From: Azolla caroliniana
Taxonomy: Eukaryota; Polypodiophyta
Direction: 5' to 3'
NCBI GenBank assembly: GCA_043228905.1
Contig: JBHGNT010000007.1
Coordinates: 12,524,001-12,588,000 of the forward strand
DNA: 64,000 nucleotides
Positions 22,797 through 34,768 of the stretch are shown piece after piece. The notes beneath the pieces are model-generated. The model was not told where the DNA came from. It searched no databases and saw only the letters and a program-made list of their open reading frames with translations. A program made the position numbers and the translations under genes. Each line of letters begins with the position of its first letter. The first letter of the stretch is position 1.

Positions 22797-23741
22797 ATTC
22801 CGACCGGTTGAGGGAGGAGGAGAGGGCGAGGGGTCTTCCCATTCTTCCTGGGTTAACGCCAAAATCTTCTCCTATTGTTTCTGTGGTGATGGGGGAGAGG
22901 TAAGGATGCGACGAGGGGAAAACGAAGGAGGTGGGTAGAGGACTGTGAGATAATGATTCATCATAGGTAGCAATCGCTTACCGGATTGAAAAGACTCTAG
23001 CGCTGCACGGACTCCTTCGTCGGTGATGATTCCCTAATCGATTTTGTTGCCTTCATACACTCTGATGATGATGGTGGCCTTATTCTGTGGCATACTCGTG
23101 GGATTTGTATGCACAAAGGCGTATTCCATCAAAATTTGGGCGATTTCCCCAAAAGCCTTGTTTGGTTCTCCGTATGTGCGGTAAGCTTTTCCCGACATCG
23201 AATACATCCCGAAGTATTTCTTGAGGGTCGTGTGAGGAGGAATCTCGACCTCATGTTCTCCGCCTCGTGTAAGGTCCAGAGTAGCACGAATCATGTTGTT
23301 GGTTACTATGTCAGGGTGGATTCTGTGTGCTATTGCTTGGGCGTCAGGGTGCGATGGGGCATCGATGACCCATAAGTAGCCGCCCAATCCTTGTTGTTGT
23401 AGCCAAGAACGGGTTTCCTGTAATGCTGAGAGAGGCATGGTGGACTCGAAGGTTTGCTGACAGGGAGAGTGGGGGGAAGCGATGAGACGACGGCGAGACA
23501 GAGAGATGGAAGAAGATTGTTGAGGAGGAAACCGTTGTTCTGTGCAAGGGCTACGAGGGCGAGAGAAGGCATGTTTGCGGGAGTGATGAGAACGAGAGAG
23601 AGCTTGGGAGCTTGAAGGTTGTGAAGGCAAGAAAGCTTCTGTGTGAGTGGGCGCGTTGTGTGTGGGGTAGTTTCTTTTATGTGACCGCCTAGGGTTTTGT
23701 GTAGGGAGAAGATCCTTTAGATTCTTAGTTGTGGATACCAT
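22797..23741 (-). pseudogene. Element C extra ORF after integrase (conserved N-terminal domain)
   Basis: On the minus strand, 23741-23034 is open for 235 residues and decays further toward 22797. After a Ser/Pro-rich start, residues about 105-230 align with the extra ORF of element B: SWLQQQGLGGYLWVIDAP against TWLKQHGLEGFLMMMEVP, KKYFGMYSMSGKAYRTYGEP against a YFGEYS.ASKGYRTQG segment, and MPQNKATIIIRVYEGNKID against MPQNWAGMIIATYEGIKVD. I know no named domain for it. The aligned block is about 125 residues and its spacing is nearly the same in both elements, which suggests constraint. The 3' part of the ORF is lost at the copia junction. Confidence 0.75.
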
Positions 23742-23945
23742 AATAAGGTATTATGTCCATGCGTCACAGGAGTGCTATGCCTGGTGTGCATGTTCCTTAA
23801 ATATTCTACTTTAATGTGAAGGTGACTAGTTTGTGCGCCTAAGAAAATGTCGTGATTTGGGGTGATTTGTTAGGTAGTTTAGGTAAGGCTAATTTAAATG
23901 ATAAAACTATTCCTAATATACAATTTTGGTGGGTAGGTCACTATT

Positions 23946-25315
23946 TTACCGATGGGGGCACGTGGCCTCCTTCGTGGCGTCGTCCGTGAACTGGTCCGTG
24001 CCGTGAGACTCGGCGAAGGGATTATCTAGGGTATTTCCTTGGTAAGGTTGAAGTCGGAATCCATTTACCCAGCTTTTGACGATGTCTCCAGCAAGTGTGC
24101 CAAGTTGGAATGTGTCGTTAAACTCGTCAACTATCCAAAAGGGGCCTGTCCATCGGAATCGTAATTTCCCCGTCATGGCACCGAGTCGTGTTTGGAAGAC
24201 CAGTACCAGTTTGCCGATGGTAAGTGCTTTCTCCGTACCTTTTCGGTGGCGATCGACGAAGGCTTTGCGTTGTTGTTGGCGTTGTTCTAGTTGAGCCATG
24301 TTGGCCACTCAATGTTTGCCGAGTTCAAGGAGTTGTTCGAGCCAATATTGCTCTGATTGGTCCTCGGGTAGCCTTTCCTTAACCGGTACTCGGAGACTCA
24401 GAACTTGGAACTCGATCGACATGACTGCTTCCAAACCAAAGGCCATCCAAAAGGGTGTAGATTGAATGCTAGTTTTAAATGTGGTGCGATACGCCCATAA
24501 TGCACTTTGGAGCTTGTCATCCCAATCGGTGAAGTTCTCATTGACGATCTTTTTCAGGATTGTTTACAAAATTTTATTAGTAGATTCCGCCAGTCCATTT
24601 GCTTGAGGATAGTACGGTGTACTTTTCTTATGTACGACCGCGTAGTGTGTAGTGAGCTCCTAAATTATGTGGTTTATAAAATGCCCGCCTTGGTCACTAA
24701 TGAGCTTGATTGGGCATCCATATCGGCACCATAGATGTTTGTTAACGAACTTTGCCGTGGATGCAGTCGTGTTGTCCTGTAGTGCCTTAGCCTCGACCCA
24801 TTTTGTGCAATAGTCCGTGGCTACGATTATATATTTGTTACCGGTGCGAGCCACGACTAGTTTGAAAGGTCCCACAAAATCTAAGCCCCACTTTTGAAAT
24901 GGTTCTAACTGGAGAATGGGTTGGTGCGGCATCCGGGCTTGCTCGGTCGGTTGTCCCATGCGTTGACACAAATCGCACTGTCGACAAAATTCATGAGCAT
25001 CTTTTTTCGTTGTAGGCCACCATAAGGCACTCTACCATATGTTTCTTGTCGTGGCCTCTCCAACGTAATGTCCCCCCACAATTCTGTGATGTGCCTCCTA
25101 GAGGATTGCGTGTTTCTCGAATTGACGGATTGCACAACGCCAAATGCCATCCGAGCCTTTGTGGTAGAGGGTGTCGGAGACCAGACAAAAGTTTCGGCTC
25201 CGGACAACTAGTCGTTTCTGAGCGTCGAGGGTCAGGTGGTCAGGAGGAGGGCCGGTGCTAAGGAAATGGGTCATCTCCGTGATCCATTTATCTTCATTTT
25301 CTTCTGGCACCGTTG
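23946..25315 (-). pseudogene. Element C integrase
   Basis: The pieces follow one another on the minus strand. Near 25310-25100 are the linker after RNase H (RSRNFCLVSDTLYHKGSDG) and the start of the zinc-binding region. Near 24971-24660 is the catalytic core with [17 protein letters not shown], the first catalytic Asp in GLDFVGPF and the second in LISDQGGHF. Near 24310-23946 is the C-terminal part with GKLRFRWTGPFW. Several frameshifts and stops break it. The core is close in sequence to integrase of element B. Confidence 0.85.
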
Positions 25316-25751
25316 TGTTACCGGCCGGCAAAGGAGTCCAGAGTGGGAAACAGAGAGTTAATTAAGTAGTAGGAATGTGGTTGTAATTAAGCTATGAGTG
25401 TGGACGGACGGACCGGAAACGGTATGCCGTTCCGGATCCGGACCGATCCCGAACAGGTGCGGATGGCACCGTTTTGTAATACAGACCGGAAACCTATTTA
25501 AAGGCCCGGATACAATGTAATAGTTAGCGGTTAATTAATGAAAGCTTAAGCGTTGTTATCTCTCTGTGTTAATTGCCGTTCTGTCTTAATTGTTATATCT
25601 TACACGTGTGTTATGAAAGACGATCATAATAAGTAACTTAACCAAGTAGGATTAAGTGTTGAAGTCTAATCCGGTGGCCGTAACACCCTTTGGTGAAGTG
25701 TCTCCCGTAGACACCCTGTGTTAGGCCATTGTCCGGCCCGAAGAGTTAACA
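25316..25751 (+). repeat. Element B 5' LTR
   Basis: It runs TGTTACCGG...TTAACA over 436 bp. A TATTTAAAG TATA-like box lies at about 25495-25503. The next bases, CAGTTTTTGGCGACCACGAT, are the likely primer-binding region; the TGGCGACCACGA part resembles a complement of a tRNA 3' end, but I cannot name the tRNA. Confidence 0.9.
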
Positions 25752-25804
25752 CAGTTTTTGGCGACCACGATTCTTGTTTTTGCAGCGAACGACGGCACGG
25801 ATGG

Positions 25805-27700
25805 ATGTCTAGATCAACGCACGACCTGGTTACAGATCGAACTCGACGCCTTGCCGAAAGGCAAAGGAGACGCGAGGCTTTCCAGCAAGCAGCGCAGGAA
25901 ATTAGAGCGGATCGCTCGTTTTCCAACGTAATCCGGAGAGTAGCGGAGGACTCCCTCTGGTTACAGCAAACATCGCACCCGGACGACGACAACAGCTTAA
26001 GCAGCCTCCGGGAAACCGAATCCCTTCTCCACGCGTTGGCAAACGGAGAAGGCGAAGCAGAAGCCTTTTCAACATATGAATCAGACTCCGAAGGGGAATA
26101 CAACGTGCACACGAACTACCGTAGCAGCAACGAAACCCCGGGCGGACCGGAGGACGAAGGATCGGATACCTTACCGACACCGGAACCGAAAGTGCTAACG
26201 TTGGAACCCCTGGAACCAGCAGAGGAAGAGCGACCTCCGACACCGGAAGTCGAAGAGGAGAGGCCTCCGGCACCAAAGGAGGAGGAAAAACCACCGACGC
26301 CGGAAACAAATCGGGAAAGACCACCCACCCGGAGAAGATTCTGGAATGAGCACCAACACTGCCAGCCCGCGCACCAATACCGGACGACAACATGCCGTTC
26401 CAGTACTCCAAGTACAGAGATGATCCGGACGTGGAAGCTCATGTGCACGCCTTTGAACAGACATGGGAAGCCAACCATGTGTCCCAACGATTGACCCCGG
26501 AGGAAGAAGAACGCTCTAAGATAGCGGAATTTGGCGTCACATTGGAGGGACCGGCAGCAAGATGGCGCCGGACACAGGACCCGTCTACCATCAACACCTT
26601 TGCAGATTTAAAAGCTAAATTCTTGCATTTTTTTCAAAAGGAGGTGGACCAGACCATAATGGTAGGCTTATTTTATACCATCCGGCAAGAGGTAGGGGAG
26701 AGCATCCCCCAATTTGTCATCCGGTTTCAACGGATGCATAGTCAGCTTGCCCGCGCACCCCCGGAAGAGGAATTACGGACTATATTCCTAAACGCGCTCC
26801 GGGAACCCCTACGCACGGTTTGCACGGTAATCGACTTCCGCACAAGCATCATCGACCAGGTCATTGACCGGGTGAGAGAGATGGAAAAGACAAGCTCCTG
26901 GCTCACACTGGGAGCACTTCAACGGGTGTTACCGTCCGATGAAGACCTCTGGTTTCGGCAAGCAATACAGTGCACAACCTGCTTGAATTCCGGACACTCG
27001 GCTCTAGAATGCACTATGAGGACGCAATGTGTAATCTGTCAATCCAAGAGCCATACGACGGATAGGTGCGAGTATAATCTGTTGAATCGGCAAGCACCGC
27101 CCGTCCGACAAATTGAGCCACGCAGCAGCCGGGATGAAGAAGACGAACGCTGGTGGCGAATGGACCGTGACCGACCGGCACAGGATGTCCGGTATGGCGA
27201 GCGACGGGAAAATGATGTCTGGTATGGCGATCGACGGGAAAATGATGTCCGGTACAGTGATCGGCGGGATAACTATGACCGGCATGATCGGTACCAGGAT
27301 TACAATAGACGATACGAACATTACGACCGGGAGCACTCCCCCAGGTATCGTCAGCAACGGGAGGAATACGACAGATATAACGGGCAACCCCGTCAAGAGT
27401 ACCGTAATAAGAAGAGCTATAACAAAAAACGGCATTTTAAAAAAGGCGGCTACCCCCGGGATCCGGAACAAGCAGCTCCAAGTAGCCAACCGGAACAAAA
27501 CCCCGTGCGTACCGTAGGACCTGCCTCGGGTACAACAGACAATGCCGAATCTAGCAATACCCGGAAGGCCTACTGCTACTACTGCCGACAAGAAGGCCAT
27601 TATAGTAACCAATGCCCGGTGAAGAGCTATGAAAAACGACTGGCGGTAAATATGGTAGTCCCTGAGGTGGCGGATCTGCAGCAGGTGACCACAAGGTCGA
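25805..27700 (+). pseudogene. Element B gag
   Basis: The start is ATG at 25805 (MSRSTHDLVTDRTRRLAERQ), giving the same basic N-terminus as D gag. A Pro/Glu-rich linker with repeated PPTPE/PPAPKE words follows. Near 26320-26390 the reading frame changes; D is open across this point. The capsid-like domain (MPFQYSKYRDDPDVEAH from 26392) continues to ALREPLR and a CTTCLNSGHSALEC knuckle. Next come a long Arg/Asp/Tyr-rich segment with repeated RYGERREND-like units and a typical CCHC knuckle, CYYCRQEGHYSNQC, at about 27572-27613. Gag forms the particle; here only the N-terminus is out of frame with the rest. Confidence 0.85.
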
Positions 27701-30700
27701 AGGGCATGGCCAAAGAATGGGAGACACAGGAGACCATCCGGAAACAATCAACGGAATGGGTAAAGAAAGCAAACGAGCAGAATGTCATAGACTTACAGCA
27801 GCAAAAGGAGAACACCGCAGGGCTTGCCGGCGGTAGTCAGTCCGAGAACGAGACATGGCAGGCGTTGCAAGAATGCCAGATTACGTTACCACTAGGAAGA
27901 CTCCTACAACTCGTGCCAAGATTCACGGAAGGACTGAAGACGGCCATGACGGCAGGAGAACCATCACCGGCACCGGTACTCTTCTCGAATCCAGAGGAGG
28001 GACCAATGGTGGTGGACACCAGTAGTCCGGTAATCACTGCCATTGTGAAAGGGAAAGAACTCCCCGACACAGTTATAGACGGAGGCGCTGGGGTGAATGT
28101 AATAAGCCTCCGGACGTGTGATGACCTAGGAATCCACGAGTGGGAGCCGTGTCCGTTCTGGTTGCGGATGGCCGATACAAGCTCAGTGCAACCGACAAGA
28201 TTAATACGGAAATTAGAAGTCACCGTCGGCGGTCATACATTTCACATCTCGGCCGTAGTGCTACAATTACAGGCACAAGGCGCATACCCGCTATTGCTGG
28301 GGCGGCCATGGTTGAAAACGGCACATATCAAACAGAATTGGCGAAAAAATATAATTACCTTCCGGCGAGGAAAAGCCAAGGTACGGGTACCAACACAGCC
28401 AAGGACGAGCACTGGCAAGGAATGTACACCGTTGTATGCGGAATGCGTCAACATGCTAGAAGGGTTAGCGGACGAAGAAGAAGCTCAATACCTGCAGGAA
28501 AACCCGAAGATCATACCCCTCTTCGAAATTGACATTACCGAAGCAGTAGCACCATACTTACCGCAACCGGAAGAGGCTGAAGCAGAACCGGATAAAGAAG
28601 CAATCCGGGAGTTATGGCAAGCGCAGGAAGCGTTGGAACGGGAAATGGCCGTTTCACAGCGCGTAAAAGCGTCGCAACTGGAAGAGGTGAACCTAGGCAC
28701 CACGGATGAAGCAAAACCGGTGCACATCGCCAAGGAGATGAAGTCCGAAGACAAAACGGCGATGATAACACTTCTCACAGAATTCCGCGATGTGTTCGCA
28801 TGGTCATACGAAGATATGAGAGGGCTCGACCCTCAGTTATACCAGCATCAAGTGCACTTGAGCAAGGACGCAAAACCAGTGGCACAAAGACGGTACCGGA
28901 TGAATCCCAATTATGCCGCCAAGGTCAAGGAGGAAATCGACAAACTGCTAAGAGTTGGCTTTATCCATCCAGTAAAGAAAGCGACAAGGTATTGCTGATT
29001 GTAGTCGTACCGAAGAAGAATGGAAAAATTCGAGTTTGCGTGGACTACCGGAAACTCAATGCGGCTACGGTAACGGATGCGTTTCCACTTCCATTCACAG
29101 ATGGAGTGTTGGATGCCGTCGCCGGCCATGAGGTCTATAGCTTCCTAGACGGATTCAACGGGTATAATCAGATCCGGATGCACCCCGACGACCAAGAGAA
29201 AACGACATTCGTCACCGAATGGGGGGTCTTTGTGGCCGTGGTGATGATGTTCGGACTCAAAACGGCACCGGCAACATTTCAACGAATCATCATGGAAATC
29301 TTTGGTGAATATATACCGGCTTTTATGTAGGTTTTCCTTGACGATTTCGCCGTCTATAGCCGGGAGGAGGACCATTTTCAGCACCTCCGTCCTTGTCTAG
29401 AAAAGTGTAGAGTGTATCGGCTAAGCTTGAATCCGGCAAAGTGTGTATTTGGCGTGTCTAGTGGAACCTTATTAGGACATATTGTGAGCCAGGAAGGTAT
29501 TGCAGTCGACCCGGACAAAGTGAAAGCCATATTAGAAGCACCGGCGCCGGTAACGGCAAAGGCATTAAGCCGGTTCTTAGGCCAGATCCGGTGGCACAAC
29601 CGGATGCTCCGATACTTGGCCGACCTGGCTACACCGTTGCATGCCGCCATACATCGGACACCATTCCAGTGGACCGACACGGAGGATAGGGCGTATAGGG
29701 CCCTCGAGGTACTATTGTCGCAGGCACCGGTAGTGCACAACCTCCGGATTGGAGTAAAGAATTTCACGTGTTCGTGGACGCCTCCGACATCGCAATCGGA
29801 AGCGTACTAATGCAGCTTACGGAACCAAAGTGGTACCGGCCAGTGTACTATGCCAGCCGGAAGCTATCCCAAGCAGAACGGAACTACTCTACTACGGAAC
29901 GGGAAGCTCTAGGGATGATCTACAGTGTGACAAAGTTTTGGCATTATTTGTTGGGAAGGAAGTTTTCCTTCCATGTAGATCATTCGACACTCCTTTACCT
30001 GGTGTCCAAAGCGTCACTCACCGGCAAATTGGCCCGGTGGACCTTACTGTTACAGGAGTTCGAGTTTGAAATATTCCACCGACCCGGTATACAGCATGCC
30101 GTAGCGGATTACGGTGACGGAGTACCGGATGAGTTTCCGGATGCGGAGCTGTTTCGAGTCACTACGGAGACGGCAACAGATGAGACGGTGGCCCATGAAG
30201 ACAAGTGGCTCACAAATATGCACCAGTTTCTGAGCACAAGACTGCCTCCGAAAGAGCTGAACCGGGACGAACGGAAACGCCTGGCGGTGCAAAGCCGGCA
30301 TTTCTGCTTACTACAAGACACACTGTACCACAAGGGCGCGGACGGCATATGGAGACGGGCGGTGCGCAGTGATGAAAAGGAACTGATATTGAGGGAAGCC
30401 CACTGCGGAGTGGCCGGAGGTCACTATGCCGGAGATGCGACGGCCAGAAAAATATGGCAAAGTGGCCTATGGTGGCCAACGACATTAAGAGATGCGGTAC
30501 GGTACGCAAAAGAATGTGACCTGTGCCAGAGAATGGGCCAGCCAACGGAGCAGGCTCGTATGCCACACCAGCCGGTACTACCACTCGAGCCATTCCAAAA
30601 GTGGGGGCTGGACTTTGTAGGACCGTTCAAGCCACCGGCAATGAGAATGGGTAATCGGTACGTTATCGTTGCTACGGATTACTGCACGAAATGGGTGGAG

Positions 30701-31578
30701 GCCAAAGCTTTACAGGATAACACCGCTGCGTCAACGGCAAAGTTTCTATATGAGTACATCTGGTGCCGTTACGGATGCCCCATGAATTGATAAGTGACCA
30801 AGGGGGGCATTTTCTCGGACAAGTAGTGGAAAGCCTAACGACCTTCTATGCCGTTGTACACAAACGGAGCACACCTTACTATCCACAGGCGAACGGTTTA
30901 GCGGAATCAACAAACAAGACGCTCCAGAATATCCTCCGGAAGATCGTCAACGAAAACCGGACGGATTGGGACACAAAGCTACATAGCGTGCTTTGGGCAT
31001 ACCGGACGGCATACAAAACGAGCATCCGAACAACACCATTCCGGTTGGCGTTCGGACTCGAGGCGGTCATGCCGGTAGAATTCCAAGTACCTAGCTTACG
31101 GATCCAGCTACGGGAAAGGTTGAACGAGAAGGAGTCGGAGGCAATAAGGTTGACAACGCTGTGTGAGCTCGAGGAACAACGACTGGCCAGCATCCTACAT
31201 TTAGAATTGGAGCAACGCAGACGGAAAGCATTTGTCGACCGACACAGGAAAGGTATCGAAAAAATGTTCGCAATCGGCAAACCGGTGTTAGTATTCCAAA
31301 CCCGGATGGGCAAGATGCCAGGTAAGCTACGGTTTAGATGGACCGGGCCATATTGGCTAACACGGGAGTATAATGGGTCCTACCAATTAGGGACACTTGC
31401 CGGCGAAGTGCTAGGCAAATGGGTCAACGGATTCCGGTTGAAGGCATATAGAGGACCGATGCCTAAGAACCCGTTTGAGCAAAGGACTGACGGCAACCAC
31501 CAAGACGGCAGAGAAGGCGAGCCGGTAACTGGGGAGAATGAGGCCGGTAAGGGTCCGAGAGGACCAACGGACAAGTGA
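27701..31578 (+). pseudogene. Element B pol: protease, RT, RNase H, integrase
   Basis: The protease active site is VIDGGAGVNVI (about 28074-28106), an Asp-Gly-Gly form also seen in element C. RT begins near 28850 (RRYRMNPNYAAKVKEEIDKL). A frame change lies at about 28985. RT motifs include VCVDYRKLN, YSFLDGFNGYNQI and the catalytic FLDDFAVYS after a TAG at 29328-29330, where C has a Gln codon. RNase H ([36 protein letters not shown]) follows after a frame change near 29770. Integrase has the H-H-C-C zinc site ([19 protein letters not shown]), Asp in GLDFVGPF, and after a frame change near 30770, Asp in SDQGGHF and Glu in NGLAEST. The C-terminal part has GKLRFRWTGPYW and no chromodomain. Apart from the indels and one stop, catalytic residues are present. 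Confidence 0.92.
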
Positions 31579-31743
31579 CGTCACACTAATAATAATAATA
31601 ACTAAAAATAAAAAAAATAAAAAAAATAAAAAACAATCATGCAAAAGCGAGGAATGAATGGATGAAAGAGTGTGGAGCGAAAAGGTACGTAGTGGGCATT
31701 TAAAGCGCCACCACAGGACATAATGCTATTTTAAGTACGCGAC

Positions 31744-34714
31744 ATGCACACACTCGAAAAAGGCGCCAGAATGCACAGACAAAAACCACTGCGCGTAGAG
31801 ACCCTCTACTTTCGCGAACCCAGGAGCACAGAAGCACCAAGACGTTGCAAGATCATCAGACGAGAACCTGCGCACAGAGAACCCCCGCCTTCTGAACTCT
31901 CTCTTTCTCAACCCCACTCTCATCACCATCCAACCTCGCCACCGCCATCCGACCTCGACACAGACATGGACCCGCAAACGCTGTCGGAAGCCGCCAAGAC
32001 ATGGCTGAAGCAACACGGGCTCGAGGGCTTCTTGATGATGATGGAAGTACCGCCACACAAAGAAGCCGACAAAGTGATCAAGGAAATCGATACAGAGGTC
32101 ATAATGGTAGAGGCGATTCGAGCATTAACAGGCCTTCCGGAGGGAGGCATACTCACGATCGACAATCCAACCCCGGAGCAACTCATCAGGTATTTTGGTG
32201 AGTACTCTCTAGCCAGCAAGGGCTACCGGACACAGGGCGGCGGAGATATGATGTTCCGCGAAATTGCTCGTGTGCTCCATGAATACAGCCACGTGTACCC
32301 TAGACCCCCTGTCATGCCGCAGAACTGGGCAGGGATGATCATCGCCACCTATGAAGGGATCAAGGTGGATTGGCCGGTATTGATCGCAGACGGGTTGTGT
32401 GCGGCGATCGAGATCGTCAGAGGCAAAGACGGCAAAGAAGGCCGAGACGGACGAAGGATATGGCACGCCGTAACGTAGTGGCTCACCTTGCTAGTGCCAC
32501 CCGTTCAGACTGTCCAGCCCAAGAAGTGAGGAAGAGTGCCGGACGGCACCCCAAGGACAGCTTCCAAACGGCAACAGCTGTTGGCCTCTAAGGCCACTAA
32601 GGGAAAGGCGGCGGATGCAGAACAGGCGACAGCAGGAAGCGGCAACCGGAAGCGCCCAACGGAGGTGCAGGAGGAACCATCGGCACGGCCCGTAAAGGTC
32701 ACACTCCGCCGACCGGTGAATTGAGAAGCGGACCCCTTGGCGGCAAAACTCAATGCCGGAGCTCAGGAGGAGTAAATAGAGGAGGAGCCTACGGAGCACC
32801 TCTAGCGACGGTCGTCGGCAAGGACCGTTGAGACAGCCGGGAAACGTTCGGACCCTCAGACGGAGGGAACACCGGCTCCCCATACTGAGACTCCCACGCC
32901 AAGGAAGGAACCGGAACTTGTGCAGATGGCACCGGAAACAGAAGCCCCGGCACCACCGGCAAGTCCCATCCCACCAGAGCCGGAAAGGTCACTATAGCCT
33001 CCCTCGGTCAGCCAAGAAGAAGCGCAAGGGGAATCAGGACAGCAAGATGGTCCACGGGCAGAAAAGGAACTGCAACTCGGCGCAACCAGGCGGGACCACC
33101 CCTCTACAAGTGAGCCCATCTGTCAAACCTCCGTGCAAGTACAACAAGGCACCGGTAGCCTGTGGCTCCGGTGGATAGGCGAACAGATAGACGGAGTAGT
33201 GGGGTATATTGAGGCGGAAGAAAGAGCGCAAAGCGAACGATTGCTCGTCACAACCGAACAACTAGAGACGGCCCGGTCCAGAATCCGGTGCCTTGAAAAA
33301 GACTTGGATCAGGTCACGACAGAGATGGCCAAAATACGGATCCAATCACCGGTGACTCCGGTAAGTGTACAGAATAAAGAAACAGAACGACCTGTACATA
33401 GCAATAAGACCCCGACAACGGAAACTTTTCCGGCGAGAGATGCGGCGCAAGCTCAGGAGCTTGCGGAATTGAGAGAGGAACTTGCCGCACAAGAAGCGCT
33501 AAGGAGCCGTGAACGAGAATTGAAGACGGCGGCCGAAGCCGAATTAAAGAAGACTGCTGAGAACCTCCGCCAGGCAGAGGAGAGCCTCCGGAAAGGCCAT
33601 CAACCGTACGACCGGCTAAAGGAGGAGAAAGACAAAGTGCTGCAGGAAAAGGACAAGCTGCGGAAAACGGCGGAAACAGAGATTGAACGGCTAAAGGAAG
33701 AGCTCCGCCAGCAGAAGGACCGCGAGGACCGGGCCCGTCGTCAGATCAACGCACGGCTCAAGCAAAAGACGGATGATTTTGAGCACCTGCACTGGGACTA
33801 CAAACGGCTGGAAACGGAGCATAAAGAATGGATGGCCGAGCTCCAGCAGGCAGTTGATCGGGCCGCGACGGGCGGAAAATACAAGACGCTTGGACGAGGC
33901 GGAGAAGGTCCGGATGGAGCTCCAGAGGCAGCAGCAGGAAGACAAAGAGAGAGCGTCAATAGTATTGCAGAAATTACAAAGCACATATCAAAGGCAATTG
34001 ACGCATTACAAGGCGCAGGCGGAGGACAACGTCAAAATCATCAAACAACTGAAGGAGGAACGGCAAGCGGGGGAAACCAAATCGTAATTGGGAACGAGCC
34101 GGATTCAGTCCATCCTCCGGGCATGGCTGAATCAGAAAAAACACTTGATTGATGAAAGCTCCGTAAAATGGTGGACAAAGTGGGCACAAAACGCGGCGGA
34201 ACTCCAGTTGCTACGGGCGGATGTGGCAAACCGGCGGAAGGAAGGAGATGACTGTTATACATTGACTTCCGAGGACTTCACCGCCATACGGGACGAGCTG
34301 GCCGACGACTTCCAAGTCCTGGCAGATGAACAACTGGCGTAGGTCAGGCAGCTCGTAGCCCAGTTGGAAGATGATAGGCTGGACGCTCAAATCCAGTTTG
34401 AAAGCTACGAGCGGTCCCGAGTGCGGGAAGAAAAAGCACGGGAAGCGGCAACGGTTAACCTTAGTGATGAGGAACCGTCGCCGGCTGAGGGCCAGCCGGG
34501 AACCAGTCAACCGGAGACCACTACGACGCAGGGAGCAACGACGGAGACGCCGGTGTCAGAGCCACAAATGGAGGAGCAGCCGCAGCAACCACCAACGGAC
34601 CCGCCGCAACAGACAGCAACAGAGCAACAACAACAACAACAACAACAACCACTTCCAGATGAACCATTGGAGCCTCTCGAACAAAGCATTTTGGACATTT
34701 TGGACGAAGAATAG
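31744..34714 (+). pseudogene. Element B extra ORF after integrase: conserved domain, coiled coil, acidic Gln-rich tail
   Basis: It starts at ATG 31744, 165 bases after the end of pol, across an AT-rich spacer. Frame 1 is usable to about 33885 and frame 2 from there to 34714, which implies a product of roughly 990 residues with one frameshift. The stops that interrupt it are TAG, TGA or TAA at about 32476, 32527, 32722, 32773, 32803, 32996, 34112 and 34340; most could arise by one C-to-T change from CAG, CGA or CAA. Residues about 80-210 align with the extra ORF of element C. From about 33200 to 34450 the sequence is a heptad-like coiled coil (TEQLETARSRIRCLEKDLD, AELREELAAQEALRSRERE, KEEKDKVLQEKDKLRKTAE). 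The tail is Pro/Glu-rich with an eight-Gln run. No membrane segment or signal peptide is seen, so it is not a typical env-like protein. Function unknown. Confidence 0.8.
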
Positions 34715-34743
34715 CAAGGGTCGGTTGTGGATTCGACGTACAA

Positions 34744-34765
34744 GGTACTGTCCCACGGGCGTGCC
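34744..34765 (+). other. Conserved short inverted repeat before 3' LTR (element B)
   Basis: Arms GGTAC and GTGCC (a G-U pair in RNA) are separated by 12 bases containing CCCACGGG. The motif ends 3 bases before the LTR start at 34769. No purine-rich tract is visible at this position. Confidence 0.7.
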
Positions 34766-34768
34766 ATG

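Larger units (their letters stand above)
22797..25315 (-). mobile_element. Element C (Ty3/gypsy), 3' half
   Basis: This is the left part of an older minus-strand element, split by insertion of element B. It carries integrase (25315-23946) and an extra ORF (23741-22797), then is cut by a copia LTR. The right part is 35205-39144. No 3' LTR of C is left in the window. Confidence 0.85.

Noticed and set aside
25752-25775. Naming the tRNA that primes element B
   Set aside because: The TGGCGACCACGA segment looks like a primer site, but I cannot match it securely to a specific tRNA without a search.
27113-27517. Overlapping ORFs inside element B gag on both strands
   Set aside because: Shadows of the Arg/Asp-rich repeat part of gag; the main frame with the CCHC knuckle explains the region.
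33691-34262. Minus-strand ORFs opposite the element B coiled-coil ORF, considered as an antisense accessory gene
   Set aside because: The sense frame has clear heptad patterns and a homologous counterpart; the antisense frames are fragmented and show no conserved pattern with element E.
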